NCBI RefSeq assembly: GCF_029589495.1
Contig: NZ_JAAIVF010000002.1
Location: forward strand, 620,001-684,000
Direction: 5' to 3'
DNA length: 64,000 bases
From: Speluncibacter jeojiensis
GTDB taxonomy: Bacteria; Actinomycetota; Actinomycetes; Mycobacteriales; Mycobacteriaceae
A program made the translations under genes and the position numbers. The notes beneath the pieces were generated by a model. The model ran no database searches. It saw nothing but the letters and a program-made list of their open reading frames with translations, and was not told the DNA's origin. Within the stretch, counting starts at the first letter, position 1. Each line of letters begins with the position of its first letter. Positions 34,545-42,910 of this stretch are shown one piece after another.

Positions 34545-35483
34545 TCAGCGCAGGGTGATCTGCCGCCCGCGGATCCCGTCGCGGGAGCGCCGCTCCTCGG
34601 GGGTCAGCGGCGTGGTGACGGCCAGCGCGTCCTGCAACCGGCGGCCGAACTCGGCGGTGGCCGGGATCCACTCGTCGGGGTGACGTTCCGGATCGAGGTC
34701 GAACACCGGCACCAGCAGCCCGTGGGTGCGGAACGAACCGGCGAAGCGCGAGCCGTCGCCCAACGTCAGACCGCCGGCCGCGTGCACCCGCGCGAGCGCC
34801 GACATCAGCTCGTCCTCGTCCTCAGGTCGCACCCACCGCAGGTGCGCCTTGTCGCCCGCGTCGACCCACCACGCCGATTCGATGCCCTCGCCCTGCAGCA
34901 GCGCGGTCGGCAGCATGACCTCGTTGGCGCGGTCGACCGCGGCCTGCACCTCCGGCGCCGGCTGCACCCCCTCGGGGATCCACCAGTTGAAGTCGTTGTG
35001 GACCGTGATCTCGAGCGGGCGGTCCGCGGCGAGCACCTCGGTGACCGGCGGCGTCTGCGCGGTCGGCCCGGCGGCGGTCAGGGTCTCACCGACCGAGGCG
35101 CCCGCAGCCCACAGCACCGAGGCGGCCAGGTCGGCGCCCAGGTCACCGGAATACGCCTGCACCTGCATCGCGACCATGCCGAGACCCGCGTCGTCGGGAC
35201 CCTGCTCGCGGACCAGCGCGGCGACCGCGCCCGGCAGCACCGTCGACACGACCAGCGGGCGCTCGGCGGCGACCGTGTCGGCGACGGTCAGCGTGGCGGT
35301 CGCGGACGGCACGAACTCACGCAGCGCCACCAGGTCGCACTCCGCGGCCAGCCCCTGCAGCGGCCGCGCCGCCGTCTCGGGTTGCTCGGCGCGCTCGAGG
35401 CGACGACGCTCCATCAGTTCGGCCCGGTTGCTGCCCGGGCGGGGACCACTGTTTCTCTTGCTCTTCTTGCCCACGAGCGCCAA
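34545..35483 (-). CDS. DUF5926-family protein
   Basis: A 312-residue cytoplasmic protein conserved in actinobacteria. It has a basic N-terminus (GKKSKRNSGPRPGSNRAELMERRRLER) and an alpha/beta body with conserved NDFNWWIPEGVQP and HGLLVPVFDLDPERHPDEWIP. The length is normal for the family. No catalytic residues are established. It is 49 bases downstream of glpQ on the same strand and appears to be the last gene of the run that starts with the rhodanese. Confidence 0.8.
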   Translation of the reverse strand: MALVGKKSKRNSGPRPGSNRAELMERRRLERAEQPETAARPLQGLAAECDLVALREFVPSATATLTVADTVAAERPLVVSTVLPGAVAALVREQGPDDAGLGMVAMQVQAYSGDLGADLAASVLWAAGASVGETLTAAGPTAQTPPVTEVLAADRPLEITVHNDFNWWIPEGVQPAPEVQAAVDRANEVMLPTALLQGEGIESAWWVDAGDKAHLRWVRPEDEDELMSALARVHAAGGLTLGDGSRFAGSFRTHGLLVPVFDLDPERHPDEWIPATAEFGRRLQDALAVTTPLTPEERRSRDGIRGRQITLR

Positions 35484-35532
35484 ACCTACTTCAGTGCGGG
35501 CTCCGCGCGCATGGCGTCGGACCCGACCCGGC

Positions 35533-36312
35533 TCAGCGCGCCTCGAGCAGCTCGCGGGTCCGTCCCGGGTGATTGGTCGCTATCCAGCCGACTCCGAGGT
35601 CACGGCACAGCCTGATGTCGTCGGGCTCGTCGACGGTCCAGCAGTAGGTGGCGCGGCCGGCCGCCGCGGCGCGGTCCACGAGGTCCGGATGCCGGTGCAG
35701 GGCACGGATCGACGGCCCCACTGCGGTGGCGCCGACCGTCATGGCGGCGCCCCCGCCGAGATAGCGGGACATCTCGCCGAGCAGCACGGTCGGCAGCAGC
35801 GGCGCGGACCGCCGTACCCGCCACACGGCGGCCGCCGAGAACGACATCACGACGACGCGGGCGTGGTTCGCCGACGGCGGCGTGGCCAGCCCATAGCGGC
35901 TGAGCGTTCCGAGCAACCGGCTCTCCACCAGCCCGCCATAGCGCACCGGATGTTTGGTCTCGATGAACAGTTTGGTCGGCGCCTTGTGGTCGAGGACCAG
36001 CTCGATCAGCGTGTCCAGCGTGAGCACCCCGGCCGGCTCGGCGTCGTCGGAGGGATGCCAGCTGCCGAAGTCGAGGTCGCTGAGCGAGTCGAGGGTGTGC
36101 TCGCTGACCAGGCCGGTGCCGGTGGAGGTGCGGTCGATGCGGCGGTCGTGCGTGCACACCAGGTGGCCGTCGCTGGTGAGGCGGACATCGCACTCGAGCC
36201 CGTCGGCGCCTTCCCGCAGCGCCTGCTCGTACGCGGCGAGCGTGTGCTCCGGCAACGTCCCCGAGGCCCCACGATGTGCGACGACACGGGGGCGGCGAGG
36301 GATTCGGCTCAC
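35533..36312 (-). CDS. glpQ: Glycerophosphodiester phosphodiesterase
   Basis: A 259-residue TIM-barrel phosphodiesterase that cleaves glycerophosphodiesters to glycerol-3-phosphate and alcohol. The catalytic motifs are clear: VVAHRGASGTLPEHTL (HR with metal Glu), ECDVRLTSDGHLVCTHD (metal ligands and second His) and FIETKHP. No signal peptide is present, so it acts inside the cell on recycled lipid headgroups. The order bfrB...glpQ1-Rv3843c in M. tuberculosis matches this block. It is nine bases from the upstream DUF4328 gene, so they share a transcript. Confidence 0.92.
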   Translation of the reverse strand: MSRIPRRPRVVAHRGASGTLPEHTLAAYEQALREGADGLECDVRLTSDGHLVCTHDRRIDRTSTGTGLVSEHTLDSLSDLDFGSWHPSDDAEPAGVLTLDTLIELVLDHKAPTKLFIETKHPVRYGGLVESRLLGTLSRYGLATPPSANHARVVVMSFSAAAVWRVRRSAPLLPTVLLGEMSRYLGGGAAMTVGATAVGPSIRALHRHPDLVDRAAAAGRATYCWTVDEPDDIRLCRDLGVGWIATNHPGRTRELLEAR

Positions 36313-36321
36313 CGCGTCATG

Positions 36322-37356
36322 CTACGACGTCGCCGCAACCCACCGGTGCGGTCGGCGTTCCGCCGCGGCACCGACCGATGCGAAGCGATCCATCAACACC
36401 AGCACCCCGGCGGCCACGAACGCGGCCAGCAGATCACCGAACGCGGTGAACAGCACGCCGTCGGCGCGGGCCTGCACCGAGTCGTTCAGCCGCCACAGCC
36501 AGTTGCCGACCATGACCGCCGCGCTGAGCACCCAGGCAGCCCACCAGATCCGCACCCGCAGGGTCAGCCCGCCGGCCGCCGGATCGTCGCCGGGCACCGC
36601 GCGGGCCATCTCGGTCAGGAACACCCCGGGCATGGCCAGGTTCCACCCGGGCACCAGCACGCCGAGCGCCAGGCCGCGCGCGCTGCGCGGGTCGGACCGG
36701 CCGACCATCGCGAACAGTCGGGCCCGGCCGTCGACCAGCCACATGCTCACCGCTACGGCCGCCACGATCGCGGCGAGCGGCGCGGCGTAGCCGATCACCC
36801 AGGCCAGCGCGTCGGAGATCGCGAGCGTGATCGGGCTGATCAGCGTGTGCCGGTTGCGCAGCAGCAGGAAGTAGCGGAACAGTTCGGCCGCCGTCGCGAC
36901 GAGATACAGCGCGACCACCGCGCGCATGGCCGGACGGGTGCCGTCGGCCCAGGACTGCCGGCGGCTCGGCCGCGCGTCCTGCTGCGGGGCGCCGCCGTTG
37001 TCGATCAATCCCCAGGTCGGCGTCTGCCGGTAGCGCGGCGTCGGGCCGGGGACGCGGGGCGGCGGGGGCAGCACGCGGGCGCTCGCGTGGTCGGGCTTGC
37101 GCGCCACCCAGCGGTAGGCGCGTTCGGCGGGCGAGTTCCAGCGCCGGCGCTGCGGTGGGGCCGGTCTCGCAGACGGCGGCGGCGCCAGTTGCTGCGGGGC
37201 CTGCCGCGGCTGCTGTGGACGCGCGGGCTGTTCGACGAACGGCGCCGACAGGGCACTCTGACAGCGCGGGCACCACTTCGCCGGCGCGGGACCGGACGGC
37301 GTCATCGACACCGGCCAGAGCGTCCCGCAGCCGACGCACGCCTGCACGAAAGTCAT
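36322..37356 (-). CDS. DUF4328-type membrane protein with N-terminal zinc ribbon (Rv3843c-like)
   Basis: A 344-residue membrane protein. The first 30 residues hold two Cys pairs (ACVGCG and WCPRCQ), a probable zinc ribbon. A Pro/Arg-rich linker follows (residues 40-125), then about six transmembrane helices with features of DUF4328 (PSRRQSWADGTRPAMRAVVALYLV, VPGWNLAMPGVFLTEMARAVPGDDP). Function unknown. The start codon directly follows the rhodanese stop (37357), showing tight coupling, and glpQ begins nine bases later. Confidence 0.82.
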   Translation of the reverse strand: MTFVQACVGCGTLWPVSMTPSGPAPAKWCPRCQSALSAPFVEQPARPQQPRQAPQQLAPPPSARPAPPQRRRWNSPAERAYRWVARKPDHASARVLPPPPRVPGPTPRYRQTPTWGLIDNGGAPQQDARPSRRQSWADGTRPAMRAVVALYLVATAAELFRYFLLLRNRHTLISPITLAISDALAWVIGYAAPLAAIVAAVAVSMWLVDGRARLFAMVGRSDPRSARGLALGVLVPGWNLAMPGVFLTEMARAVPGDDPAAGGLTLRVRIWWAAWVLSAAVMVGNWLWRLNDSVQARADGVLFTAFGDLLAAFVAAGVLVLMDRFASVGAAAERRPHRWVAATS

Positions 37357-37698
37357 CTAGTAGATCTTCGCCGGTCCGCCGGAGTCGGTGACCAGCGGCC
37401 GCCCGGCCTTCTGCCAGCCGACCATGCCGTCGGCGACGTTGATCGAGTCGTGACCGTTCTGGTTGAGGTACTGGCACACGCGGAACGAGCGGCCGCCCTG
37501 ACGGCACACCACGTACAACTCGGAGTCCACGTCGAGCTCACCCATCCGGCCCGGCACCTCCCCCATCGGGATGTGCAGTGCGCCCGGGGCGTGACCGAGT
37601 TCCCATTCGTCGTCCTCACGAATGTCCAGCAGCACCACGTCGTCGTTGAACTCGCCCGGCACGTCCGCGGCGGATATCGAGGAGATCGGTTCGCTCAC
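37357..37698 (-). CDS. Rhodanese-domain protein
   Basis: A 113-residue single rhodanese domain. The active loop CRQGGRSFRV holds the sulfur-carrying Cys near residue 69. LLDIREDDEWELGHAPGALHIPMGEV and VADGMVGWQKAGRPL are standard signatures. It may transfer sulfane sulfur in cofactor synthesis or cyanide and thiol metabolism. GTG 37698 is favoured: GGGAGG lies about nine bases upstream, and longer readings run through the DnaA-like box region. It is the first gene of the rhodanese-DUF4328-glpQ-DUF5926 run. Confidence 0.9.
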   Translation of the reverse strand: MSEPISSISAADVPGEFNDDVVLLDIREDDEWELGHAPGALHIPMGEVPGRMGELDVDSELYVVCRQGGRSFRVCQYLNQNGHDSINVADGMVGWQKAGRPLVTDSGGPAKIY

Positions 37699-37819
37699 AG
37701 GGCCGATCCTCCCACGATCGCGCACGCTCGACCACCGGGTGAACGTCCGGCGACGGTCGGGAGACGTACACACGAAGCGGCAGCCCGATTTGTGAGCCAC
37801 GCCACATGATTCCGGGAGG

Positions 37820-37932
37820 TTATCCACACTTTCCACAGACTCATCCACAGATTCGGGAGAGATCCGTGGCTGTGAGCAGCCAATCCACAGCGCCTGTTGA
37901 TGACTTCGCCCGAGATTTTCAGATTTTCCACA
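37820..37932 (+). promoter_or_regulatory. Cluster of five DnaA-box-like sites
   Basis: Within 113 bases of AT-rich divergent intergenic DNA there are five same-direction TCCACA-containing nonamers: 37820 TTATCCACA (exact DnaA consensus), 37829 CTTTCCACA, 37841 TCATCCACA, 37881 CAATCCACA and 37924 TTTTCCACA (fits TTWTNCACA). There is no dnaA or dnaN nearby, so this is not the replication origin itself. It could titrate DnaA or regulate the flanking genes. Confidence 0.6.
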
Positions 37933-38014
37933 GCTTCTGCTGCCGAATTTTCGAGGTACGATCCCGCGCCGGCACGCCTTCGGTCCCCCGCCCTCCTCTG
38001 GCACAGTGGCAGGC

Positions 38015-38950
38015 ATGCCGGACATGGAACTGAGAGTCTTCACCGAGCCCCAGCAGGGCGCGACCTACGACGATCTGCTGCGGGTCGCCCGGACCGCCGA
38101 GGACTGCGGCTACGGCGCGTTCTTCCGTTCCGACCACTATCTGGCGATGAACACCGAGGGCCTGCCGGGACCGACGGACGCGTGGATCACCCTGGCCGGG
38201 CTGGCCCGGGAGACGTCGACGATCCGGCTCGGCACGCTGGTCACCTCGGCGACCTTCCGGTATCCGGGTCCGCTGGCGATCGCGGTCGCGCAGGTCGACG
38301 CGATGAGCGGAGGCCGGGTCGAACTGGGCATCGGTGCCGGCTGGTACACCGAAGAGCACCAGGCGTACGGCATCCCGTTCCCGCCGCTCGGCGAGCGCTT
38401 CGACCGGCTGGAGGAGTCGCTCGCGGTGATCACCGGGCTGTGGGACACCCCGCTCGGCCAGACCTTCTCGCATCCGGGCGCGCACTTCCCGATCACCGAT
38501 TCGCCGGCGCTACCCAAGCCGGCGCAGCGCCCGCATCCGCCGATCCTGATGGGCGGGCAGGGTAAGAAGCGCACCCCCGCGCTGACCGCGCGCTACGCCG
38601 ACGAGTGCAACATCCCGTTCAGTTCCCTCGAGGACACCGCCGCCCAGTTCGATCGGGTTCGCAAGGCCTGCAGCGCAATCGACCGGAATCCGGATTCGCT
38701 GACCTACTCCAGCGCGCTCGTGCTGTGCTGCGGCCGCACCGAAGCCGAGATCGCCCGCCGCGCCGAGGCCATCGGACGCGAGGTCGGCGAGCTGCGCGAG
38801 AACGGACTGGCCGGCACGCCCGCCGAACTTGTCGACAAGCTGGGCCGCTACCGCGAGATCGGTGTGCAGCGGGTGTACCTGCAGACGCTGGATCTGTCGG
38901 ATACGGAGCACCTGGAACTGGTTGCGGCCGAGGTGATGTCGCAGGTGTAA
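38015..38950 (+). CDS. LLM-class (F420/flavin-dependent) oxidoreductase
   Basis: A 311-residue luciferase-like TIM barrel. It has the typical opening FTEPQQGATYDDLLRVARTAEDCGYGAFFRSDHYL, cofactor-region PGPLAIAVAQVDAMSGGRVELGIGAGW, and a C-terminal PAELVDKLGRYREIGVQRVYLQ. Actinobacterial members of this subgroup mostly use F420. ATG 38015 is chosen; GTG 38006 and ATG 38024 are alternatives. Substrate unknown. It is divergent from the rhodanese gene across the DnaA-like cluster. Confidence 0.88.
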   Translation: MPDMELRVFTEPQQGATYDDLLRVARTAEDCGYGAFFRSDHYLAMNTEGLPGPTDAWITLAGLARETSTIRLGTLVTSATFRYPGPLAIAVAQVDAMSGGRVELGIGAGWYTEEHQAYGIPFPPLGERFDRLEESLAVITGLWDTPLGQTFSHPGAHFPITDSPALPKPAQRPHPPILMGGQGKKRTPALTARYADECNIPFSSLEDTAAQFDRVRKACSAIDRNPDSLTYSSALVLCCGRTEAEIARRAEAIGREVGELRENGLAGTPAELVDKLGRYREIGVQRVYLQTLDLSDTEHLELVAAEVMSQV

Positions 38951-39050
38951 GCGGATGGGGACCCGACGGCGCCGCCGGAGAGCATCAGGAAATCAGCGCC
39001 CCGACGATAGCCAGGCCGACGATCGGCTCATCCTGTCGAAGCTCCGCAGG

Positions 39051-39176
39051 ATGACGACGGACGACGACCCGGGATTCGCCGCCGGGATCTATCTCGAAGA
39101 CCTCACCGACCCTTGGGTTCCCGAGGGTTCGGAGGTGATCGACGGCGTGCACTGGATGACCCGGCCGCCGGTCTGA
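39051..39176 (+). CDS. Possible small acidic protein
   Basis: A 41-residue reading frame beginning ATG 39051 (AGG immediately upstream). It is acidic and aromatic (DDDPGFAAGIYLEDLTDPWVPEGSEVIDG), unlike random translation in this GC range, which is usually Arg/Ala/Pro rich. A longer frame from 38955 has a very basic start and is less likely. No family recognised. Reality of the gene is uncertain. Confidence 0.35.
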   Translation: MTTDDDPGFAAGIYLEDLTDPWVPEGSEVIDGVHWMTRPPV

Positions 39177-39203
39177 AGACTTCGGCAGCGACAGTGCTGT
39201 CGG

Positions 39204-39551
39204 TCAGCCTTGCGGGGTGAGGGTGATGCTGCCGACCACCACTCCGCCCAGGTACGCCGGGCCCGTGTATCCGCCGTGGCCGTCGCTGTTCATGACAACG
39301 CGATGTCCGGGGAAGAAGTCCACGTAGCCGCCGGTGGGCGTCGGATGAATGGGGTACCGGCCGATCAGGACGAGGTCCTGCCCTTGGACGGACCCGGTGC
39401 GCTGCAGCAGCACGATGCCGGACGAGGTCGTTGTCGTGGACGTGTAGCTGCCTGGCGCAACGTCAGCGGATGCCTGGCCGGCACCGACGAGGAGGGCGGC
39501 GGCACCGGCCGCCACGACGACAGCACTCCGGAACGCGAATGATGTGGACAT
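39204..39551 (-). CDS. Small secreted protein of unknown function
   Basis: A 115-residue exported protein. ATG 39551, with AGAGG upstream, gives a signal peptide (FAFRSAVVVAAGAAALLVGAG, cleavage after QASA). The mature part (about 85 residues) is beta-rich: VAPGSYTSTTTTSSGIVLLQRT, QDLVLIGRYPIHPTPTGGYVDFF. It has no Cys. No family recognised. It is followed downstream by a converging short frame only, and 90 bases separate it from the GH3 gene upstream. Confidence 0.68.
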   Translation of the reverse strand: MSTSFAFRSAVVVAAGAAALLVGAGQASADVAPGSYTSTTTTSSGIVLLQRTGSVQGQDLVLIGRYPIHPTPTGGYVDFFPGHRVVMNSDGHGGYTGPAYLGGVVVGSITLTPQG

Positions 39552-39641
39552 GGTCGTCGCCTCTCGACTCGGGAGATCAAGTATGCGCCCGCCGTGCGCT
39601 TCTGCAGGGATTCGTTCGGTCCCGCGCGTTCCCGCCAAACC

Positions 39642-40895
39642 TCAGCGCAGCGACGCCCGCAACTCCAGGATTCGGGCCGTCGACGCAGCCAGGTCCGCCT
39701 GGTCGATCTGGCCGGAGGCGATCGCCTGCGAGAGCCCGGCCGCGGCCTGATCGCCCTGCGCGACCGACCGCGCCGAGCACAGCAGCAGGTCCATCCCGGC
39801 CTGGGTGGCCAGCACGGCCCGGTTGCCGTAATCGCCGAACGCCTGCAGCGCACCGGCCTCGAGCGCGTCGGTGACCGTCACCCCGCGGTAGCCGAGCCGG
39901 TCGCGCAGCTCGCCGCGCACGATCGTCGGCGACAGGCCCGCCGGGCGCGCAGGATCCAGCGCCGGATACACCGCCCACGACGGCATCACCATGTCGACGC
40001 CCTGCGCGATCGCCTGCCGGTATGGGGCCTCGTCGACCGAGCGGATCGTCGCGGCCGGGGTGTCGATGGTCACCGGCACCTCGTCGGTGTTCGCGGACGC
40101 CGGCGCGGCCCCCAGGCCCGGGAAGTGCTTGGCCGCTGCTGCCACGCCGTCGCGCTGCTGCGCGGCGATGAACCGCGACCCGGCCTCGCCGACCAACTGC
40201 GGATCCGACCCGAACGACCGGCCGTACTGGTCGAGGAAGTCCCCCGGCTGCCGGTACACCCCGAGCACCGGCGCGAGGTTCGCGTTGGCACCGGCGGCGT
40301 GCATGGCCGCGGCGGCCTGCGCACCCGCCTGTGAGGCAGCGGTGCCGACCTCCGGCGACTGCCCGATCTGTTTGGCCGACGCCTCCGGACCGCCGGGCAG
40401 CCGGCGCACTTGGCCGCCCTCCTGATCGGTCATCAGCAGCAGCGGCAGGTGCTCGGGGCTCTGCATCGCCGCCTGCTGCAGCTGCGCGCTGACCCCCGCC
40501 AGCTGCTGCTCGTTCGCCACGTTCTCGGCGAAGAAGATCACCCCGGCGACCTCGCCGGCGCGGATCCGGTCGAACAACTCCGGCGGCGGCGTCAGCCCCG
40601 GATAGGAGTAGATGATGTGCTGGCCGGCGATCTGCTGCGGGCTGAGCGGCCCGCCCGGCTGCGGAGCCGCCGCCGGTCGCGGAGACGCCGCGGCCTGGGT
40701 GGTCGGCGCGGCATGAGTGGTCGCCGCTGTCAGCTGCGCGGACGGCGCGCCGGCGGCACTCTCGCGGCTGCCCGACCCCGAGTCGCTCTTGGACACCGCC
40801 ACCGCAGCGCCGGCCGCGACGGCGAGGACCGCGACCAGCGACCCCCACCAGAGCGCCTTGCGCCGACGCATCGGACGTCGTTCTCGAGCGGACAT
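39642..40895 (-). CDS. Glycoside hydrolase family 3 protein (LpqI/NagZ-like)
   Basis: A 417-residue exported enzyme. It is anchored by one N-terminal helix (RRKALWWGSLVAVLAVAAG) with a Thr/Ala-rich linker and a GH3 N-domain from about residue 75. The catalytic nucleophile Asp is in VTVTDALEAGAL. The substrate loop is AKHFPGLG followed by ASANTDEVPV. The DSH general acid-base dyad of classical NagZ is missing there, as in some actinobacterial relatives. GGGAGG before ATG 40895 decides the start. It probably acts on N-acetylhexosamine links in the wall; exact chemistry is open. Confidence 0.87.
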   Translation of the reverse strand: MSARERRPMRRRKALWWGSLVAVLAVAAGAAVAVSKSDSGSGSRESAAGAPSAQLTAATTHAAPTTQAAASPRPAAAPQPGGPLSPQQIAGQHIIYSYPGLTPPPELFDRIRAGEVAGVIFFAENVANEQQLAGVSAQLQQAAMQSPEHLPLLLMTDQEGGQVRRLPGGPEASAKQIGQSPEVGTAASQAGAQAAAAMHAAGANANLAPVLGVYRQPGDFLDQYGRSFGSDPQLVGEAGSRFIAAQQRDGVAAAAKHFPGLGAAPASANTDEVPVTIDTPAATIRSVDEAPYRQAIAQGVDMVMPSWAVYPALDPARPAGLSPTIVRGELRDRLGYRGVTVTDALEAGALQAFGDYGNRAVLATQAGMDLLLCSARSVAQGDQAAAGLSQAIASGQIDQADLAASTARILELRASLR

Positions 40896-41043
40896 CGGTG
40901 GACCTCCCTGTGGGCCGACTGTGAGCACCAGCGTCCCCAAGGGTACGGACCGGGTCCGACCAACCGCCCTCGATCGGCGGCCGGGCGGTGTTCAATCGAA
41001 AGTGATCATGCACCGCGACCGCGATCCGACCGGGAGGCGGCAG

Positions 41044-42345
41044 ATGAGCATTTCGCGCACCACGACCAGCGCCGACCTGCTGCTGCGGATGCTGGAATCG
41101 GCGATCGGCTCCAGCCCCCTCCGTGTGCGGGCGTGGGATGGCTCCGAGGCCGGGCCCGCCGACGGCCCGGTGCTGGTCGTGCGGTCCCGGCGGGCCCTGC
41201 GCCGGATGCTGTGGCGTCCCGACGACCTCGGCATGGGGCGCGCCTACGTCGCCGGCGAGGTCGATGTCGACGGCGACCTGCTCGACGCGCTCGCCGCCGC
41301 CGCGGACGTCGGGCTGACCCTGCACCACCGCGCCGAGCTGAGCCTGCGCGACCGCGCGGCGCTGCTGGGCCGCGCGGCCCGGGTCGGCGCCGTCGGGCCC
41401 GCACCCGCCCCGCCGCCCGAAGAGGTCGTCGTCGCCGGGCGCCGGCACAGCCGGTCGCGGGACCGGGCCGCGGTGAGCAGCCACTACGACGTCGGCAACG
41501 AGTTCTACCGGCACATCCTCGGGCCGTCGATGGTGTACTCCTGCGCGTACTGGCGCGACGAGCCCGAACATGATCGGAACTACACGCTCGAGGACGCGCA
41601 GCGCGACAAGCTCGATCTGGTCTGCCGCAAGCTGGGCCTGCGGCCGGGCATGCGGGTACTCGACGTCGGCTGCGGGTGGGGTTCGTTCGCCCAGCACGCG
41701 GCCGCCGAGTACGGCGTCGACGTCCTCGGCATCACGCTGTCCGAGCAGCAGGTGCGGGCGGGCCGCGAGCGGATCGCGGCGGTCGGGCTGGCCGACCACG
41801 TGCAGCTGCGGCTGCAGGACTGGCGCACGCTGGACGAGGGCGGGTTCGACGCTATCGCCAGCATCGGCATGGCCGAGCACGTGGGCCGCGAGCACTACGA
41901 CCACTATTGCGCGGCGATGCTCGCGCTGCTCCGGCCCGGCGGCCGGTTGCTCAACCATCAGATCGCCGCGACTCCGGGTCCGCAGCCGGGCCACCGCACG
42001 TTCATCGACGCGTACGTGTTCCCCGACGGCGATCTGCTGCCGCTGGCGATGGTCATCGACAAGCTGGAGCTGGCCGGGTTCGAGGTGCGGGACGTGCAGT
42101 GCCTGCGCGAGCACTACGGGCGGACCCTGCGGGCGTGGGTGCGCAACCTGGAGCGGCACTGGGACGAGTGCGTGCGGCTGACCTCACCGGGCCGGGCGCG
42201 GGTGTGGCACCTCTACATGGCGCTGTCGGCGATCGGGTTCGAGCGCGGCCTGCTGCGGGTCAACCAGACCCTGACGGTGCGACCCACCGCGGACGGCGTC
42301 GTCGACATCCCGCCGGTGCGCGAACGCTGGCTCACGCCGCGATGA
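41044..42345 (+). CDS. Cyclopropane-fatty-acyl-phospholipid synthase family methyltransferase
   Basis: A 433-residue SAM-dependent enzyme that modifies unsaturated acyl chains of membrane lipids. It has an N-terminal helical domain (about 1-140) and a C-terminal Rossmann methyltransferase: RVLDVGCGWGSFAQHAAAEYG (SAM motif), VLGITLSEQQ, IASIGMAEHVGREHYDHY and FIDAYVFPDGDL. The active-site bicarbonate-site pattern HYDVGNEFYR is present. GGGAGG six bases before ATG 41044 decides the start. It resembles UfaA1/CFA enzymes rather than the smaller mycolic acid methyltransferases. It is divergent from the GH3 gene. Confidence 0.92.
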   Translation: MSISRTTTSADLLLRMLESAIGSSPLRVRAWDGSEAGPADGPVLVVRSRRALRRMLWRPDDLGMGRAYVAGEVDVDGDLLDALAAAADVGLTLHHRAELSLRDRAALLGRAARVGAVGPAPAPPPEEVVVAGRRHSRSRDRAAVSSHYDVGNEFYRHILGPSMVYSCAYWRDEPEHDRNYTLEDAQRDKLDLVCRKLGLRPGMRVLDVGCGWGSFAQHAAAEYGVDVLGITLSEQQVRAGRERIAAVGLADHVQLRLQDWRTLDEGGFDAIASIGMAEHVGREHYDHYCAAMLALLRPGGRLLNHQIAATPGPQPGHRTFIDAYVFPDGDLLPLAMVIDKLELAGFEVRDVQCLREHYGRTLRAWVRNLERHWDECVRLTSPGRARVWHLYMALSAIGFERGLLRVNQTLTVRPTADGVVDIPPVRERWLTPR

Positions 42346-42374
42346 CCGGCGGGGCGACGGGTTCTGTGCCGGAC

Positions 42375-42830
42375 TCAGCCGGCGGCCGCGTGGTGCGCCT
42401 CGACCTGAGCGCGCAGCTTGGCCTCGGTGTGCCGGATCGCGCCGCCGACGACCGGTTCGACGATGGCCGCCAGCGCCTTACCCGCCAGCCCTCCGGGCAG
42501 GTTGTAGCGGAAGTCGACGGTCAGCCGGGTCTGTCCCTCGCCGACCGGCTCGAACCGCCACGTCGACGAGTTCGACATGCCCTTGATCGACTCGATGGCG
42601 ATCACCTCGTCCTGGGTCCATTCCGTGACCTCGACGACCGATTTGAGCGCCTTCGGCCCGATGTTCATGGTCGCGTTGTATGTCGCCCCGAGACCGTGGT
42701 CCCGCTCCCCGATCGGCTCGAAGCGCGAGATCCCGAACATCCAGTTCGGCACGGTGCGGTAGTCGTCCACGAAGGCGAACGCGACATCGACAGGGACGTC
42801 CGCGACCGCGGTGTGGTGGATGTGGCCCAT
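42375..42830 (-). CDS. SRPBCC (START/Bet v1-like) family protein
   Basis: A 151-residue protein with the helix-grip fold pattern. It opens GHIHHTAVADVPVDVAFAFVDDYRTVPNWM, has middle strands SSTWRFEPVGEGQTRLTVDFRYNLPGG, and a long C-terminal helix GGAIRHTEAKLRAQVEAHH. Such proteins bind hydrophobic ligands or act as polyketide-cyclase-like proteins. Function here is unknown. AGGAG upstream of ATG 42830 decides the start; the long upstream extension is only antisense to hutH. It ends 29 bases from the converging methyltransferase. Confidence 0.83.
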   Translation of the reverse strand: MGHIHHTAVADVPVDVAFAFVDDYRTVPNWMFGISRFEPIGERDHGLGATYNATMNIGPKALKSVVEVTEWTQDEVIAIESIKGMSNSSTWRFEPVGEGQTRLTVDFRYNLPGGLAGKALAAIVEPVVGGAIRHTEAKLRAQVEAHHAAAG

Positions 42831-42910
42831 CTGCCGGCTCCTCAGCTGACTTTTGAACGAATGTACAAGACTCATCGTCACAGTAACCGTTGTCGCGATC
42901 GGGCATCGTC

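Noticed and set aside
34726-37809. Open frame of 1,027 codons on the plus strand
   Set aside because: It is antisense to DUF5926, glpQ, DUF4328 and rhodanese genes, which all have family motifs and ribosome sites.
37820-37932. Interpretation of the DnaA-like boxes as the chromosomal origin
   Set aside because: dnaA and dnaN are absent, only five boxes are present and they share one orientation, whereas actinobacterial origins carry many boxes between dnaA and dnaN.
39577-42159. Open frame of 860 codons on the minus strand
   Set aside because: It is a shadow of the GH3 gene in another frame and of the antisense of the CFA gene.
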